A stretch of 64,000 bases of DNA from Ancylobacter sonchi (GTDB lineage: Bacteria; Pseudomonadota; Alphaproteobacteria; Rhizobiales; Xanthobacteraceae): the NCBI RefSeq assembly GCF_018390695.1, contig NZ_JAHBGF010000036.1:434001-498000 (forward strand), read 5' to 3'. The translations under genes were made by a program, and so were the position numbers. Below the pieces are notes generated by a model that was not told the DNA's origin, searched no databases, and was given only the letters and a program-made list of their open reading frames with translations. Positions 54,268 through 64,000 of the stretch are shown in pieces. The stretch's first letter is position 1. The number at the start of each line of letters is the position of its first letter.

Positions 54268-54993
54268 ATGATCGAACAGCTCGGCCGGCGACTTCGCCAG
54301 TTCGCACCGGCAGCGGCGGCCACCGTCGTCGCCCTCGGCCTGGCGGCCTGCCAGACCGGCGGAGCCAACAAGCCGGTCGCGAGCGCCACGGGCCCGGACG
54401 GCGCGTCCGTGCAGACCTCCGCTGCCCCGTCCTCCTCTTCCCGCGCAGTGGCCTCGCGCTCTGCCGCCCCCCGCGCCCTCGCCTTCGAATCCATCGATGG
54501 CCCGCCGGAACCGGTATTCGACAAGCTGGTCTCCAGCCTGTCCGCCGAGGCCGGCGCCCAGCGCATCCCGGTGGCCTCGCGCGACAGCAACGCCCCCTAT
54601 CGCGTACGCGGCTACCTGCTCGCCGTCGTCGAGAACGGCAAGGGCAGCGTCGATTGGGCATGGGACGTCTACGACCAGGACCGCGAGCGGGTGCTGCGCG
54701 TCTCCGGCGTCGAGCAGACCGGCTCCGGCGGCGACGTCTGGGCCAATGTCGATCAGGCCATGCTGGATCGCATCGCCTCCCAGAGCCTCTCCGAGATCAC
54801 CTCCCGCCTCGCGCAGAACCCGACGGCGCCGCGCAAGCCTGTAAGCGCGCCGGCCGAGACCGCCGAGCCGGCGGCGGCGGAGGATCCCTACGAGCCGGTT
54901 CGGACCGATGACGGCCCGCCGATCGCCGATGCCGGCGGCGAGGCCCCGGCGCCCGAGCCGTCCTCGACCCTCGCCCTCACCGCGAGCCACTGA
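54268..54993 (+). CDS. Hypothetical lipoprotein
   Basis: 241 aa. Lipobox GLAAC at residues 24-28 after a hydrophobic signal, so a lipid-anchored envelope protein. The mature middle (GYLLAVVENGKGSVDWAWDVYD, VSGVEQT) is folded; both ends are Ser/Ala/Pro-rich. No family recognised. ATG 54268 follows AAGGGGACGGCG. Confidence 0.85.
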   Translation: MIEQLGRRLRQFAPAAAATVVALGLAACQTGGANKPVASATGPDGASVQTSAAPSSSSRAVASRSAAPRALAFESIDGPPEPVFDKLVSSLSAEAGAQRIPVASRDSNAPYRVRGYLLAVVENGKGSVDWAWDVYDQDRERVLRVSGVEQTGSGGDVWANVDQAMLDRIASQSLSEITSRLAQNPTAPRKPVSAPAETAEPAAAEDPYEPVRTDDGPPIADAGGEAPAPEPSSTLALTASH

Positions 54994-55193
54994 TTGCCGG
55001 TACGGCAGCGCGTCCGCCCACGGGGTGCCGACCGCGCCGCCGAGCTGCGATTTTGGTGCATGCCTTGCTCAAATCCTGTGCCGGTGAGGCTTTACAGGGC
55101 AGGCCGGCCCGCCTATCAGAGCCTCGCGACGGTCGTGCGACGGCCGCGAAGTGATCTTACGCGGTGAATTTACGGCTTGGAGCGCGTGCCGGA

Positions 55194-56147
<954 letters not shown>

Positions 56148-56272
56148 GGCGCTTTTTTTCGGGCCTTCCGACCCTCCCTTACCGCAACGCACGCTCTCGC
56201 GTGCGCTGCGCCATCGTGCGTCCACTTTTCGGCTGCATAGAACGGGCTCGTCGAATCGAACGGGACGACCCG

Positions 56273-57130
56273 ATGCTACGCGCCTTCTTGCGCGGCCATA
56301 GGCCGACTCGCCTGCCATTCCTTGCCGGCGCCGGGGTCTTTGCCGCCTTGCTGCCCGCTGCCGCCTTCGCCCAGTCCATGGGCGGCCCGCTGCCCTATGA
56401 TCCGGTCAACCCCTGGGCCGGCGTCACCGTCATCGTCACCCCCGCGCCGGAACCCGACACCGCTGACGCACCGGCGGTTCCGCCGCCACGCCCGGCCGAC
56501 ATACCCGAGCCGGCCGCGCCAGCGATCGCCGACGCACCGGCCGGCCACTGGCCGCCATCGCTCTACGAATCCATCGAGCTTGGCCTCGGTGGCGAGCCGC
56601 AGCCCGAACCCGAGAAGCCCGCGCCGAACCAGCTTCTGCCGGCGCGCAAGTCGGTGGCGGCGCCGAAGGGCTCCAAATTGCCGACCAGCGTGCAGTTCGT
56701 CGATCGGGGGCCGGTCAGCATCGGCGTGTCCACCAGCATGTCGGCGAGCGCCCCGGTCTCCTCGCTCACCAACCGGCAGACCGGCAGCGGCAGCGGCGAG
56801 GTAAAGGGCCGCGTCGGCTACTCCATGGACAATCTGTCGGTCTATGGCACCAGCCAGCTCGGCGCCTCGGCCTCCACCGGCAGCCCGTCGGTCTATGACG
56901 GCTACACGGTTGGCAGCACCTACAGCGTGCCGCTGGACAGCCTCGGCCTCGGCAAGGGCGACAAGCTCGGCGCCACGGTGGAGATGGACAGTTCCTCCAC
57001 CGTCAATACCGGCGTCGAATTGCGCGCGCCGATGGGCAGCTATGAGCGCTTCATCTCGGTGCAGCGCTCCGCGCCGATGGATTCGGACGCCAGTGGCGTG
57101 GTGAAGGCCGGCGTGCTCGGCAAGTTCTGA
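56273..57130 (+). CDS. Exported hypothetical protein
   Basis: 285 aa. Signal peptide (LPFLAGAGVFAALLPAAAFAQ), a Pro/Ala/Glu-rich stretch (residues 50-125), then a Ser/Gly-rich beta-like domain with repeated SxVxG patterns that ends LGKF with a terminal Phe. Could be an outer-membrane or surface protein, but no family is recognised. Start ATG 56273; weak ribosome-binding site. Confidence 0.75.
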   Translation: MLRAFLRGHRPTRLPFLAGAGVFAALLPAAAFAQSMGGPLPYDPVNPWAGVTVIVTPAPEPDTADAPAVPPPRPADIPEPAAPAIADAPAGHWPPSLYESIELGLGGEPQPEPEKPAPNQLLPARKSVAAPKGSKLPTSVQFVDRGPVSIGVSTSMSASAPVSSLTNRQTGSGSGEVKGRVGYSMDNLSVYGTSQLGASASTGSPSVYDGYTVGSTYSVPLDSLGLGKGDKLGATVEMDSSSTVNTGVELRAPMGSYERFISVQRSAPMDSDASGVVKAGVLGKF

Positions 57131-57285
57131 GCCCCCGGCCGGCTCCCCGGCCCCACGCTTCGACCGCCTCACGCGACACGCGGCATTGCCGCAGAAGGCT
57201 TTTGCTGCTATTGACCCGCTCGCCGTAGCCATTCCGCACCCCTGGAGGCGCGCTGCGGCACCACCAGACCCAGCCTGAAGGGACC

Positions 57286-57313
57286 GGGCCGCGCGAGCGG
57301 CCCTCTCCTTTTG
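57286..57313 (+). terminator. Hairpin in the L25 leader
   Basis: 7-bp stem GGGCCGC / GCGGCCC, GCGA loop, then TCTCCTTTT, 21 bp before the rplY start. Reads as a short intrinsic terminator or attenuator in the ribosomal-protein leader; autoregulation is inferred. Confidence 0.5.
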
Positions 57314-57333
57314 CAAACCAAGGAATTCAAGCC

Positions 57334-57960
57334 ATGACCGCCATCAAGGAACTGAAGGCGCAGGCCCGCACGAAGAGCGGCAAGGGGGCCGCCCGTGCCG
57401 AGCGTCGCGCCGGTCGCGTGCCCGCCGTGATCTATGGCGACGGGAAGGCCCCCGTCGGCATCACCCTCGATTACACCGAGATCACCCGCACCATCTATGC
57501 GGGCCACTTCCTCACCACGCTGTTCAGCGTCGAGGTGGATGGCGAGAAGCACCGCGTGATCCCGCGCGACTACCAGCTGGACGTGGTCAAGGACCAGCCG
57601 CTGCATGTCGACTTCCTGCGCGTCGCCGTCGGCGCCAGCCTCACCGTCGACGTGCCCGTGCACTTCCTCAACGTCGACACCGCCCCGGCCTTCAAGCAGG
57701 GCGCGACGCTGAACATCGTCAGCCACTCCGTGGAGCTGAACGTCCCCGCCGACGCCATCCCCGAGGCGATCGAGGTCGACGTGTCCAGCTACGCCCTGGG
57801 CGCGTCCATCCACCTGTCGTCGGTGCAGCTGCCGGCGGGCGTCACCTGGGCCGGCCATGGCGACGACACGCTGGCCACCGTGGTGGCGCCGTCGGGCCTC
57901 AAGGAAGCCGAGGCCGACGAAGCTGCGGCGGCCGCGGCCGCGGCGGCTCCCAAGGCCTGA
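57334..57960 (+). CDS. rplY: 50S ribosomal protein L25 (Ctc form)
   Basis: 208-aa two-domain L25/TL5/Ctc protein binding 5S rRNA. N-terminal [23 protein letters not shown]-terminal beta domain, Ala-rich tail. ATG 57334 follows AAGGAATTCAAGCC. It starts the rplY-pth-ychF run conserved in alphaproteobacteria. Confidence 0.96.
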   Translation: MTAIKELKAQARTKSGKGAARAERRAGRVPAVIYGDGKAPVGITLDYTEITRTIYAGHFLTTLFSVEVDGEKHRVIPRDYQLDVVKDQPLHVDFLRVAVGASLTVDVPVHFLNVDTAPAFKQGATLNIVSHSVELNVPADAIPEAIEVDVSSYALGASIHLSSVQLPAGVTWAGHGDDTLATVVAPSGLKEAEADEAAAAAAAAAPKA

Positions 57961-58015
57961 TCGGCCGGGACAGCCCCTTGCATCGTCGCGTGATGAAAGC
58001 GCGATAGGCAGATCT

Positions 58016-58044
58016 GGAGCCGGAAGCCTGCTTCCGGCTCCTTT
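58016..58044 (+). terminator. Terminator between rplY and pth
   Basis: Perfect 11-bp stem GGAGCCGGAAG / CTTCCGGCTCC, loop CCTG, then only TTT; probably partial termination. Confidence 0.65.
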
Positions 58045-58096
58045 GCGTTTCAGGACGCGCGCACGCAGCTTGATCGTCAGCGGTACGAGGCCAGGA

Positions 58097-58711
58097 ATGT
58101 TCCTCTTCGCCGGGCTCGGAAATCCCGGGCCGAAATATGCCGGCAACCGGCACAATATCGGCTTCATGGTGGTGGACGCCATCGCCCGCCGCCATCGCTT
58201 CTCGCCGTGGCGCCGCCGCTTCCAGGGCGCGGCCTGCGAGGGCGAGATCGCCGGGCAGAAGGTGCTCGCCTTGCTGCCCGAGACCTATATGAACGAGAGC
58301 GGCCGCGCGGTCGCCGAGGCGCAGCGCTTCTACAAGATCGAGCTGAAGGACATCTTCGTCTTCCACGACGAGCTCGACCTGCCGCCCGCCAAGGTGCGCG
58401 CCAAGTTCGGCGGCGGCAATGCCGGGCATAACGGCCTGCGCTCGATCACCGCCCATAGCGGCAACGACTACGGCCGGGTGCGGCTCGGCATCGGCCATCC
58501 CGGCGACAAGAACCTGGTCATGCCCTTCGTGCTCGGCGATTTCGCCAAGTCGGAGCGCTCCTGGGTGGAGGCGGTGGCCGATGGCTGCGCCGATTGCGCC
58601 GAGCTGCTGCTCGCCCACCGGCTCGACGAGTTCCAGAGCCGGCTGCATCTGTTCCTCGAGGCGCAGGGCTTCGGCGCGGTCAGGCCGCCGGGCGCAGCGG
58701 CGGCGAAATGA
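58097..58711 (+). CDS. pth: Peptidyl-tRNA hydrolase
   Basis: 204 aa, recycles peptidyl-t[23 protein letters not shown] carries the catalytic His; PETYMNESG and [28 protein letters not shown] are present. ATG 58097 follows CCAGGA. Confidence 0.96.
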   Translation: MFLFAGLGNPGPKYAGNRHNIGFMVVDAIARRHRFSPWRRRFQGAACEGEIAGQKVLALLPETYMNESGRAVAEAQRFYKIELKDIFVFHDELDLPPAKVRAKFGGGNAGHNGLRSITAHSGNDYGRVRLGIGHPGDKNLVMPFVLGDFAKSERSWVEAVADGCADCAELLLAHRLDEFQSRLHLFLEAQGFGAVRPPGAAAAK

Positions 58712-58800
58712 CCGCCGGGGCGGTTGCCGGGCTTGCGCTGGCGCCCCGCCTTGCCTAACCACGTCGGCAACCAGACCAGATCCTTAAAGAGCAGAGCACC

Positions 58801-59898
58801 ATGGGCTTCAAATGCGGCATCGTCGGCCTGCCGAACGTCGGCAAGTCGACCCTCTTCAACGCGCTGACGCAGACGGCGGCGGCGCAGGCGGCGAACTACC
58901 CGTTCTGCACCATCGAGCCGAATGTCGGCGACGTCGCGGTGCCGGACCCGCGCCTCGACACGCTGGCCGGGATCGCCTCCTCGGCGCAGATCATCCCGAC
59001 CCGGCTGACCTTCGTCGACATTGCCGGGCTGGTGCGCGGCGCCTCGAAGGGTGAAGGCCTCGGCAACCAGTTCCTCGCCAATATCCGCGAATGCGACGCC
59101 ATCGCCCATGTGGTGCGCTGCTTCGAGGATTCCGACGTCACCCATGTCGAGGGCAAGCTCGCGCCCATCTCCGACATCGACACCATCGAGACCGAGCTGA
59201 TGCTGGCCGATCTCGACAGCCTGGAGAAGCGCGCCGGCGCGCTGGAGAAGAAGGCCAAGGGCGGCGACAAGGATGCCAAGGAACAGCTTGAGCTGATGAA
59301 CCGCGCCCTCGTGCTGCTGCGCGACGGCAAGCCGGCCCGCCTGGTCGACGTCAAGCCGGAGGAGGAGAAGGCCTTCCGCATGCTCGGCCTGCTGTCGTCC
59401 AAGCCAGTGCTTTACGTCTGCAACGTTGAGGAGGCCTCGGCCAAGGCCGGCAATGCGCTGTCGGCGGAAGTGTTCGGCCGCGCCGCCGAGGAAGGCGCCA
59501 AGGCGGTGGTGGTCTCGGCCAAGATCGAGAGCGAGATCGCCGTGCTGCCCGCCGAGGAGCAGAAGGACTATCTCGAGGCCATCGACCTCGACGAACCCGG
59601 CCTCAACCGCATCATCCGCACCGGCTATGAATTGCTGAAGCTGGTGACCTATTTCACCGTCGGCCCCAAGGAAGCCCGCGCCTGGACCATCACCGCCGGC
59701 ACCAAGGCGCCGGCGGCGGCGGGCGTCATCCACTCGGATTTCGAGAAGGGCTTCATCCGCGCCGAGACCATCGCCTATGACGACTACGTCAAGGGCAAGG
59801 GCGAGGCCGGTGCCCGCGACGCCGGTCGGCTGCGGCTGGAAGGCAAGGAATACGTCGTCGCCGATGGCGACGTGCTGCATTTCCGCTTCGCCAACTGA
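58801..59898 (+). CDS. ychF: YchF/OLA1-type ATPase
   Basis: 365-aa translation-associated P-loop ATPase: GLPNVGKSTLFNALT, DIAGLV, and the NVEE in place of NKxD that explains ATP preference in this family; C-terminal TGS-like domain (WTITAGTKAPAAAGVIHSDFEKGFIRAE). 89 bp after pth. Confidence 0.96.
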   Translation: MGFKCGIVGLPNVGKSTLFNALTQTAAAQAANYPFCTIEPNVGDVAVPDPRLDTLAGIASSAQIIPTRLTFVDIAGLVRGASKGEGLGNQFLANIRECDAIAHVVRCFEDSDVTHVEGKLAPISDIDTIETELMLADLDSLEKRAGALEKKAKGGDKDAKEQLELMNRALVLLRDGKPARLVDVKPEEEKAFRMLGLLSSKPVLYVCNVEEASAKAGNALSAEVFGRAAEEGAKAVVVSAKIESEIAVLPAEEQKDYLEAIDLDEPGLNRIIRTGYELLKLVTYFTVGPKEARAWTITAGTKAPAAAGVIHSDFEKGFIRAETIAYDDYVKGKGEAGARDAGRLRLEGKEYVVADGDVLHFRFAN

Positions 59899-60317
59899 GA
59901 CGACGGCCTCATCCGGCATCGGCGCGGCGAGGGCGTTGCACTCCGCCGCGCTTCGGTCAGCGACGGGCTGCGGCAGCCCCGCCCGTCCCTCCCCCTACGA
60001 GGCACCTATCCGCCGTTACGGCACGACGGGAAGCCCTGCGGCAATGTCGCGCTCGCGTCCCTCGGCACACCGACCGGCTAGCGACCAGCGCCGGCCACGT
60101 CGAGACCGTGCCGCCCGGCCTCTGCCACTCGCCCCCTGCCGGCTCTCCCCCTCCCCACAGGCGCTCCCCATCGCCGCGAGGACCGGACCGGCACGCGGAG
60201 CGGCGCCGGCCGCGATGTGACGTTGCGTTGCATGGCTGTTTTCGCTGGACCGGCTTGACCTCGGCGCGCCCGTCGCCTGTCATAAAGGCGAGAGTCGCGT
60301 AACGGAGCGGAGCGTCG
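59899..60317. other. Intergenic region ychF to MaoC
   Basis: 419 bp. I see no credible gene, RNA or strong hairpin; possible reading frames here are Pro/Arg/Ala-rich shadows. The last 40 bp (CGTAACGGAGCGGAGCG) contain the ribosome-binding site of the next gene. Confidence 0.4.
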
Positions 60318-60776
60318 ATGCTCTTCTGGGAAGACTTCCACGAGGGACACGTCGCGGTCAGCGGGCGCTATGTGGTCGGCCGCGAAGAAATCGTCGCCTT
60401 CGCGCTGAAATACGATCCCAATCCGCTGCATCTCGACGATGCCGCCGCCGAGGCGAGCGCGGTCGGCGGGCTGTGCGCCTCGGGCTGGCACATCTGCTCC
60501 ATCGCCATGCGGCTGCTGGTGGACGGCCTGCTCGCCAATGCCGATTGCCTCGGCTCGCCGGGCATAGACGAGGTGCGCTTCCTGGCGCCTGTCCGTCCCG
60601 GCATGGTGCTGAAGCTGCGCCGCCACGTTCTGGAGACCCGCTCCTCCAAGAGCCGGCCGGACATGGGCATCGTCAAGCTCAAGCTGGAGTTGCTCGACGC
60701 CGAGGGCCGGCCGGTCTTCGAGCTCGCCGGTCCGATCATGTTCGGCCGGCGCAATCCCGGCTTCCGGCCGGCGTGA
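60318..60776 (+). CDS. MaoC-family dehydratase, first copy
   Basis: 152-aa single hotdog-fold hydratase. Catalytic region YDPNPLHLD with Asp and His, and GLCASGWH. Acts on an enoyl-CoA-type substrate. Eleven bases separate it from the second MaoC gene; the pair could form the two halves of one hydratase. Confidence 0.92.
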   Translation: MLFWEDFHEGHVAVSGRYVVGREEIVAFALKYDPNPLHLDDAAAEASAVGGLCASGWHICSIAMRLLVDGLLANADCLGSPGIDEVRFLAPVRPGMVLKLRRHVLETRSSKSRPDMGIVKLKLELLDAEGRPVFELAGPIMFGRRNPGFRPA

Positions 60777-60787
60777 GGGAGGCGCGT

Positions 60788-61264
60788 ATGGATTTCTTCG
60801 AGGACATTCTCGTCGGCACCTCCACCCCGCTCGGCTCGCACAGCTTCTTCGCCGAGGAGATCATCTCCTTCGCCCGCACCTTCGATCCGCAGCCCTTCCA
60901 TCTCGATGCGGTGGTGGGCGCGCGCATGCATTTCGGCGGCCTCGCCGCGTCCGGCTGGCACACCGCCGCCATCGCCGCTCGGCTGCGCGCCCAGGCGATC
61001 GCCCGCCATCACGCCGAGCTGCGCGGCCAGGGCAAGCGGGTGCCGCGCATCGGCCCCTCCCCCGGCTTCAAGAACATGAAATGGCTGCGCCCGGTGCTCG
61101 CCGGCGACACCGTCACCTTCGTGAGCGAGATCACCTCCAAGAAGCCGAGCGCCAGCCGCCCGGAATGGGGGCTGGTCTTCACCCACGAGACCGGCACCGA
61201 CCAGCATGGCCGCGAGGTCTTCGCGCTCGACGACTGCGTCTTCGTCGAGCGCGTCGAGGCGTGA
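60788..61264 (+). CDS. MaoC-family dehydratase, second copy
   Basis: 158-aa hotdog-fold paralogue with FDPQPFHLD and GLAASGWH. It has a longer central loop (RQGKRVPRIGPSPGFKNMKWLRPV-like) than copy 1. GTGA overlap with the following gene. Adjacent paralogue pairs often make heterodimers. Confidence 0.92.
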   Translation: MDFFEDILVGTSTPLGSHSFFAEEIISFARTFDPQPFHLDAVVGARMHFGGLAASGWHTAAIAARLRAQAIARHHAELRGQGKRVPRIGPSPGFKNMKWLRPVLAGDTVTFVSEITSKKPSASRPEWGLVFTHETGTDQHGREVFALDDCVFVERVEA

Positions 61265-62019
61265 GCCCACTACCCGGCGACGACGGCGAGCTCGGCGTGC
61301 TGCTGTGGAACGTCGCCTGGCGCCGCCCGGCCTCGCCCGCCGGCGCGGTGATACGCGACCTCCTCGCCCGGCATGCGCCCGATATCGCCTGCCTCACCGA
61401 GACGTCGCTCGACCTGCCGGTCGGCGGCCACGTCATCGCTTCCGATCCCTACTACGGCATGCCGATGAAGCCCGGTCGCCGCAAGGTGCTGCTGTGGAGC
61501 CGGCATCCCTGGGAACAGGTGGACGCGCTCGGCCATCCCGACCTGCCGTCCGGCCGCTTCGTGCGCGGAGTGACCGCGACACCGCTCGGCCGGCTCGCCG
61601 TCATCGGCGTCTGCATTCCCTGGTCGATGGCGCATGTCGGCAATGGCCGACGCGACCGGGCCCCCTGGGAGGATCATCGCCGCTATCTGCGCGCGCTCGG
61701 CCACTGGTTGGCCGAGCAGCCGCCACAGGCCGACACGCTGTTGCTCGGCGACTTCAACCAGGCCATCCCGCGCCGGCGCGCGCCGAGGGACGTCGCCACG
61801 ACCCTCGCGGAAGCACTGGGGCCGACGCTCGAGGTCGCCACCGCCGGCGAGATCGCCGGCCTGGAACGCCCGTCCATCGACCATCTGGCGACGACAGCCG
61901 ATCTTGCAACGCGCGGCATCGCGGCACTGCCCAACGCGCTGGCGGATGGCGGCCGCATCTCCGACCATACCGGCCTGCTGATCCGCCTCGCCCGCCCTGC
62001 ATCGGGCGGCGACGACTAA
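61261..62019 (+). CDS. Endonuclease/exonuclease/phosphatase-family protein
   Basis: 252 aa from GTG 61261, overlapping the MaoC stop. EEP-fold motifs LLWNVAW, CLTETSLD, LLLGDFNQ and SDHTGLLI (catalytic Asp/His) are all present. Could be a DNase or phosphodiesterase; nothing links it to the hydratases except the operon overlap. Confidence 0.88.
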   Translation: MSPLPGDDGELGVLLWNVAWRRPASPAGAVIRDLLARHAPDIACLTETSLDLPVGGHVIASDPYYGMPMKPGRRKVLLWSRHPWEQVDALGHPDLPSGRFVRGVTATPLGRLAVIGVCIPWSMAHVGNGRRDRAPWEDHRRYLRALGHWLAEQPPQADTLLLGDFNQAIPRRRAPRDVATTLAEALGPTLEVATAGEIAGLERPSIDHLATTADLATRGIAALPNALADGGRISDHTGLLIRLARPASGGDD

Positions 62020-62373
62020 GCGGCCGACCGCAACGTCATCGGCCGCTCATCACGATGACAGCCGCCTGAGGGTGCTCGATCGCCCGGCGCGGCTCTGGAG
62101 CCAAAGGCCCTGACAGGATGGGCGCCATCCCCCCTCCCCGATCCACCTCCGCTCCCCCGGGGCACAGCGTCACCTGACACGTTCTCCGGGCCGGCCGGAC
62201 AGCTCCGCCGTTCCCGCTCTCCGCGCACCCCGCCATGCTTCCGCCGCCGCCTGCCGCCGCACGATCTCCCCTCCCGCCGCCATCCGGCCCATCCGTCGCC
62301 CAGCCCCAAATGCAGAAGGGCCCCGCAAGGGGCCCTTCAACAGGTAGGTGGAGATGGCCTCAGGCGCCGACGC
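62020..62373. other. Intergenic region between EEP gene and bc1 operon end
   Basis: 354 bp with no credible gene; convergent end of two operons. Only the petC terminator is recognisable. Confidence 0.45.
62315..62338 (-). terminator. Terminator of the bc1 operon
   Basis: Perfect 10-bp stem GAAGGGCCCC / GGGGCCCTTC, loop GCAA. T-run is weak on both strands, but it lies 36 bp past the petC stop. Confidence 0.7.
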
Positions 62374-63261
62374 TCAGTGGTCGTGGACGGCCTTCCACAC
62401 CTTCTTCTTGGTGAAGTAGAGCAGCCCGGCGAAGATGATCAGGAAGACCATCACCTGGAAGCCGATGCGCTTGCGCGCCTCGAGATGCGGCTCGGCCACC
62501 CACATCATGAAGGCAGTGACGTCGCGCGAATACTGGTCGACCGTCTGCGGCGTGCCGTCGGTATAGGTCACCTGGTCGGCCGAGATCGGCTGCGGCATCT
62601 TGATGGCGTGACCAGGGAAATAGGCGTTGTAATGCGCGCCTTCCGGCACGGTGACGCCTTCCGGCGGATCGACATATCCGTTCAGCAGCGCGTGGATGTA
62701 GTCCGGCCCCTGCTCCTGATACTGGGTGAAGATGTCGATCAGGAAGCCGGGGAAGCCGACCTCATAGGTGCGCGCCTTGGCGAGCGTCGAGAAGTCCGGC
62801 GGGTAGGCGCCGCCATTGGAGGCGCGCGCCGCCTGCTCGTTCGGGAACGGCGAGGGCCAGTGGTCGGACAGCCGGCCGGGACGGTCGAACATGTCGCCGG
62901 CGTCGTTCGGCCCGTCCTGGATCTGGTAGCCCTCGGCCACCACCTTGGCCTGCTCTTCGCTGAACTGCGGCCCGCCCGGCTGGGCGAGGTTGCGGAAGGC
63001 GAGGAGATGCGCCGAGTGGCAGGAAGAGCAGACCTCCTTGAACACCTGGAAGCCGCGCTGCAGCTGCGCGCGGTCATACTTGCCGAACGGGCCGGCGAAG
63101 CTCCAGCTTTCGCGGTGCGGCTTGGTGCCGCCATGCTCCTGGGCGCTCGCCGGGGCGAGGCCGCCCGCGAGCACGAGGGCACCGGCGACGGCGGCGCCGA
63201 TCAGGCCGCGCCGCAGCGCCAGGGGGGCGATCGAGGAGAGCGAGGACATCAGCTTGTTCAT
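62374..63261 (-). CDS. petC: Cytochrome c1 of the bc1 complex
   Basis: 295 aa. Signal region (residues 15-40), covalent heme site CSSCH, the axial Met in FPGHAIKMPQP, and one C-terminal membrane anchor (VMVFLIIFAGLLYFTKKKVW). Accepts electrons from the Rieske protein and passes them to cytochrome c. Start at 63261 follows GAACCGAACG, 14 bp after petB. Confidence 0.96.
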   Translation of the reverse strand: MNKLMSSLSSIAPLALRRGLIGAAVAGALVLAGGLAPASAQEHGGTKPHRESWSFAGPFGKYDRAQLQRGFQVFKEVCSSCHSAHLLAFRNLAQPGGPQFSEEQAKVVAEGYQIQDGPNDAGDMFDRPGRLSDHWPSPFPNEQAARASNGGAYPPDFSTLAKARTYEVGFPGFLIDIFTQYQEQGPDYIHALLNGYVDPPEGVTVPEGAHYNAYFPGHAIKMPQPISADQVTYTDGTPQTVDQYSRDVTAFMMWVAEPHLEARKRIGFQVMVFLIIFAGLLYFTKKKVWKAVHDH

Positions 63262-63275
63262 CGTTCGGTTCCCGC

Positions 63276-64000
63276 TCAGCCCTTGGTCTGCGGCGCCTGG
63301 GCGCCGACGGAAGCAGGCGCGCTGCCCTTCTTGCCCAGCACCGACTCGGTGATCGAGGCCGGCACCGCCTTCGGCTTCTCGAACAGGCCGAGCAGCGGCA
63401 GGATGATCAGGAAGTGCGCGAAGTACCAGAAGGTGAGGATGCGGCCGGCGATGATGTAGCCACCCTCGGCCGGCTTGGCGCCGAGCCAGCCGAGCCCGAT
63501 GCACACCGCCACCCAGATCCAGAAGAACTGCTTGAACAGCGGGCGGTAGACGCCCGAGCGCACCTTCGAGGTATCCAGCCACGGCACGAAGAACAGCACG
63601 ATGATGGCGCTGAACATGGTCAGCACGCCGCCGAGCTTCGAGGGAATGGCGCGCAGCATCGCGTAGAACGGCAGGTAGTACCATTCCGGCACGATGTGGG
63701 CCGGCGTCACCAGCGGGTTGGCCGGGATGTAGTTGTCGGCGTGGCCGAGATAGTTCGGGATGTAGAACAGGAACCACGAGAAGAAGATCAGGAACACCAC
63801 CATGCCCAGCGAATCCTTGATGGTCGCGTAGGGCGTGAAGGGCACGGTGTCCTTCGGGGTCTTCGGCTCGACGCCGGTCGGGTTGTTCTGGCCGACCACG
63901 TGCAGCGCCCAGACGTGCAGCACGACGACGCCGGCGATCATGAAGGGCAGCAGATAGTGCAGCGAGAAGAAGCGGTTCAGCGTCGGGTTGTCGACCGCGA
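63276..64000 (-). CDS. petB: Cytochrome b of the bc1 complex (C-terminal part)
   Basis: C-terminal 240 residues, cut by the window end, no start seen. Contains one heme-ligand helix with two His 14 apart (FSLHYLLPF to LHVWALH), the QNNPTG loop, the [16 protein letters not shown] quinol-site motif and the last helices. The upstream part and petA lie beyond the window. Probable target of PetR. Confidence 0.96.
   Translation of the reverse strand, partial: AVDNPTLNRFFSLHYLLPFMIAGVVVLHVWALHVVGQNNPTGVEPKTPKDTVPFTPYATIKDSLGMVVFLIFFSWFLFYIPNYLGHADNYIPANPLVTPAHIVPEWYYLPFYAMLRAIPSKLGGVLTMFSAIIVLFFVPWLDTSKVRSGVYRPLFKQFFWIWVAVCIGLGWLGAKPAEGGYIIAGRILTFWYFAHFLIILPLLGLFEKPKAVPASITESVLGKKGSAPASVGAQAPQTKG

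Overview
The window is one continuous stretch of high-GC chromosomal DNA from an alphaproteobacterium, most likely of the order Hyphomicrobiales (Rhizobiales). The evidence is the PetP/PetR regulator pair, 22-31 kDa Omp25/31-type beta-barrel proteins, a UrtABCDE-formamidase cluster, a type-b/c1 bc1 complex and dense GTGA/ATGA gene overlaps. A Starkeya/Ancylobacter/Xanthobacter-like genus is plausible but cannot be proved from the sequence alone. I see no rRNA, tRNA, CRISPR array, transposase, integrase or phage gene. The content is mostly core metabolism plus nitrogen- and carbon-scavenging modules.

Layout. 1-3.4 kb: an alcohol/aldehyde oxidation operon (aldehyde dehydrogenase, Zn alcohol dehydrogenase, DUF779 protein) behind a good sigma-54 promoter. 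3.5-7.8 kb, reverse strand: an unusual hybrid histidine kinase whose sensor is an NCS1 purine/cytosine-permease-like domain followed by a Cys-rich knuckle, with an overlapping LuxR-type response regulator. 8.2-15 kb: the divergent urea/short-amide ABC transporter urtABCDE with formamidase fmdA and fmdB. 15-23.9 kb: gamma-glutamyltransferase, a terminated mini-transcript carrying a 25-codon ORF with an anti-SD-perfect ribosome binding site, a YaiI protein, a BKACE enzyme, PEP carboxylase, a Tim44-like protein and two DUF805 membrane proteins. 24-34.7 kb: UvrB, a small orphan gene, a biuret-hydrolase-like enzyme with an AzgA-like permease under a second sigma-54 promoter, several small exported proteins, RNase T2, RlmJ, a cold-shock protein and a GST.

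34.8-43.9 kb: two outer-membrane proteins, an SDR, a DMT transporter, UvrC with an inserted linker, pgsA-moaD-moaE, a Nudix hydrolase and IlvE. 44.1-47 kb: a MarR regulator, OmpR-type regulator and kinase matching PetP-PetR plus a sensor. 47-54.2 kb: LysE exporter, CsaA, ProC, YbjN, UbiK, then the overlapping lgt-midA-pgeF-M24 operon. 54.2-62 kb: lipoprotein, Prs, exported protein, L25, Pth, YchF, two MaoC hydratases and an EEP-family enzyme. 62.3-64 kb, reverse strand: cytochrome c1 and the C-terminal part of cytochrome b, cut by the window edge.

How it fits together. Three modules concern small amide nitrogen (the permease-domain kinase/urt/fmd block, the sigma-54-controlled biuret-hydrolase/permease pair, gamma-glutamyltransferase), suggesting a bacterium that scavenges urea, formamide and biuret-like compounds. 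The kinase carrying its own permease-like sensor beside the transporter operon, and the mini-transcript at about 17.0-17.2 kb, are the least ordinary objects here.
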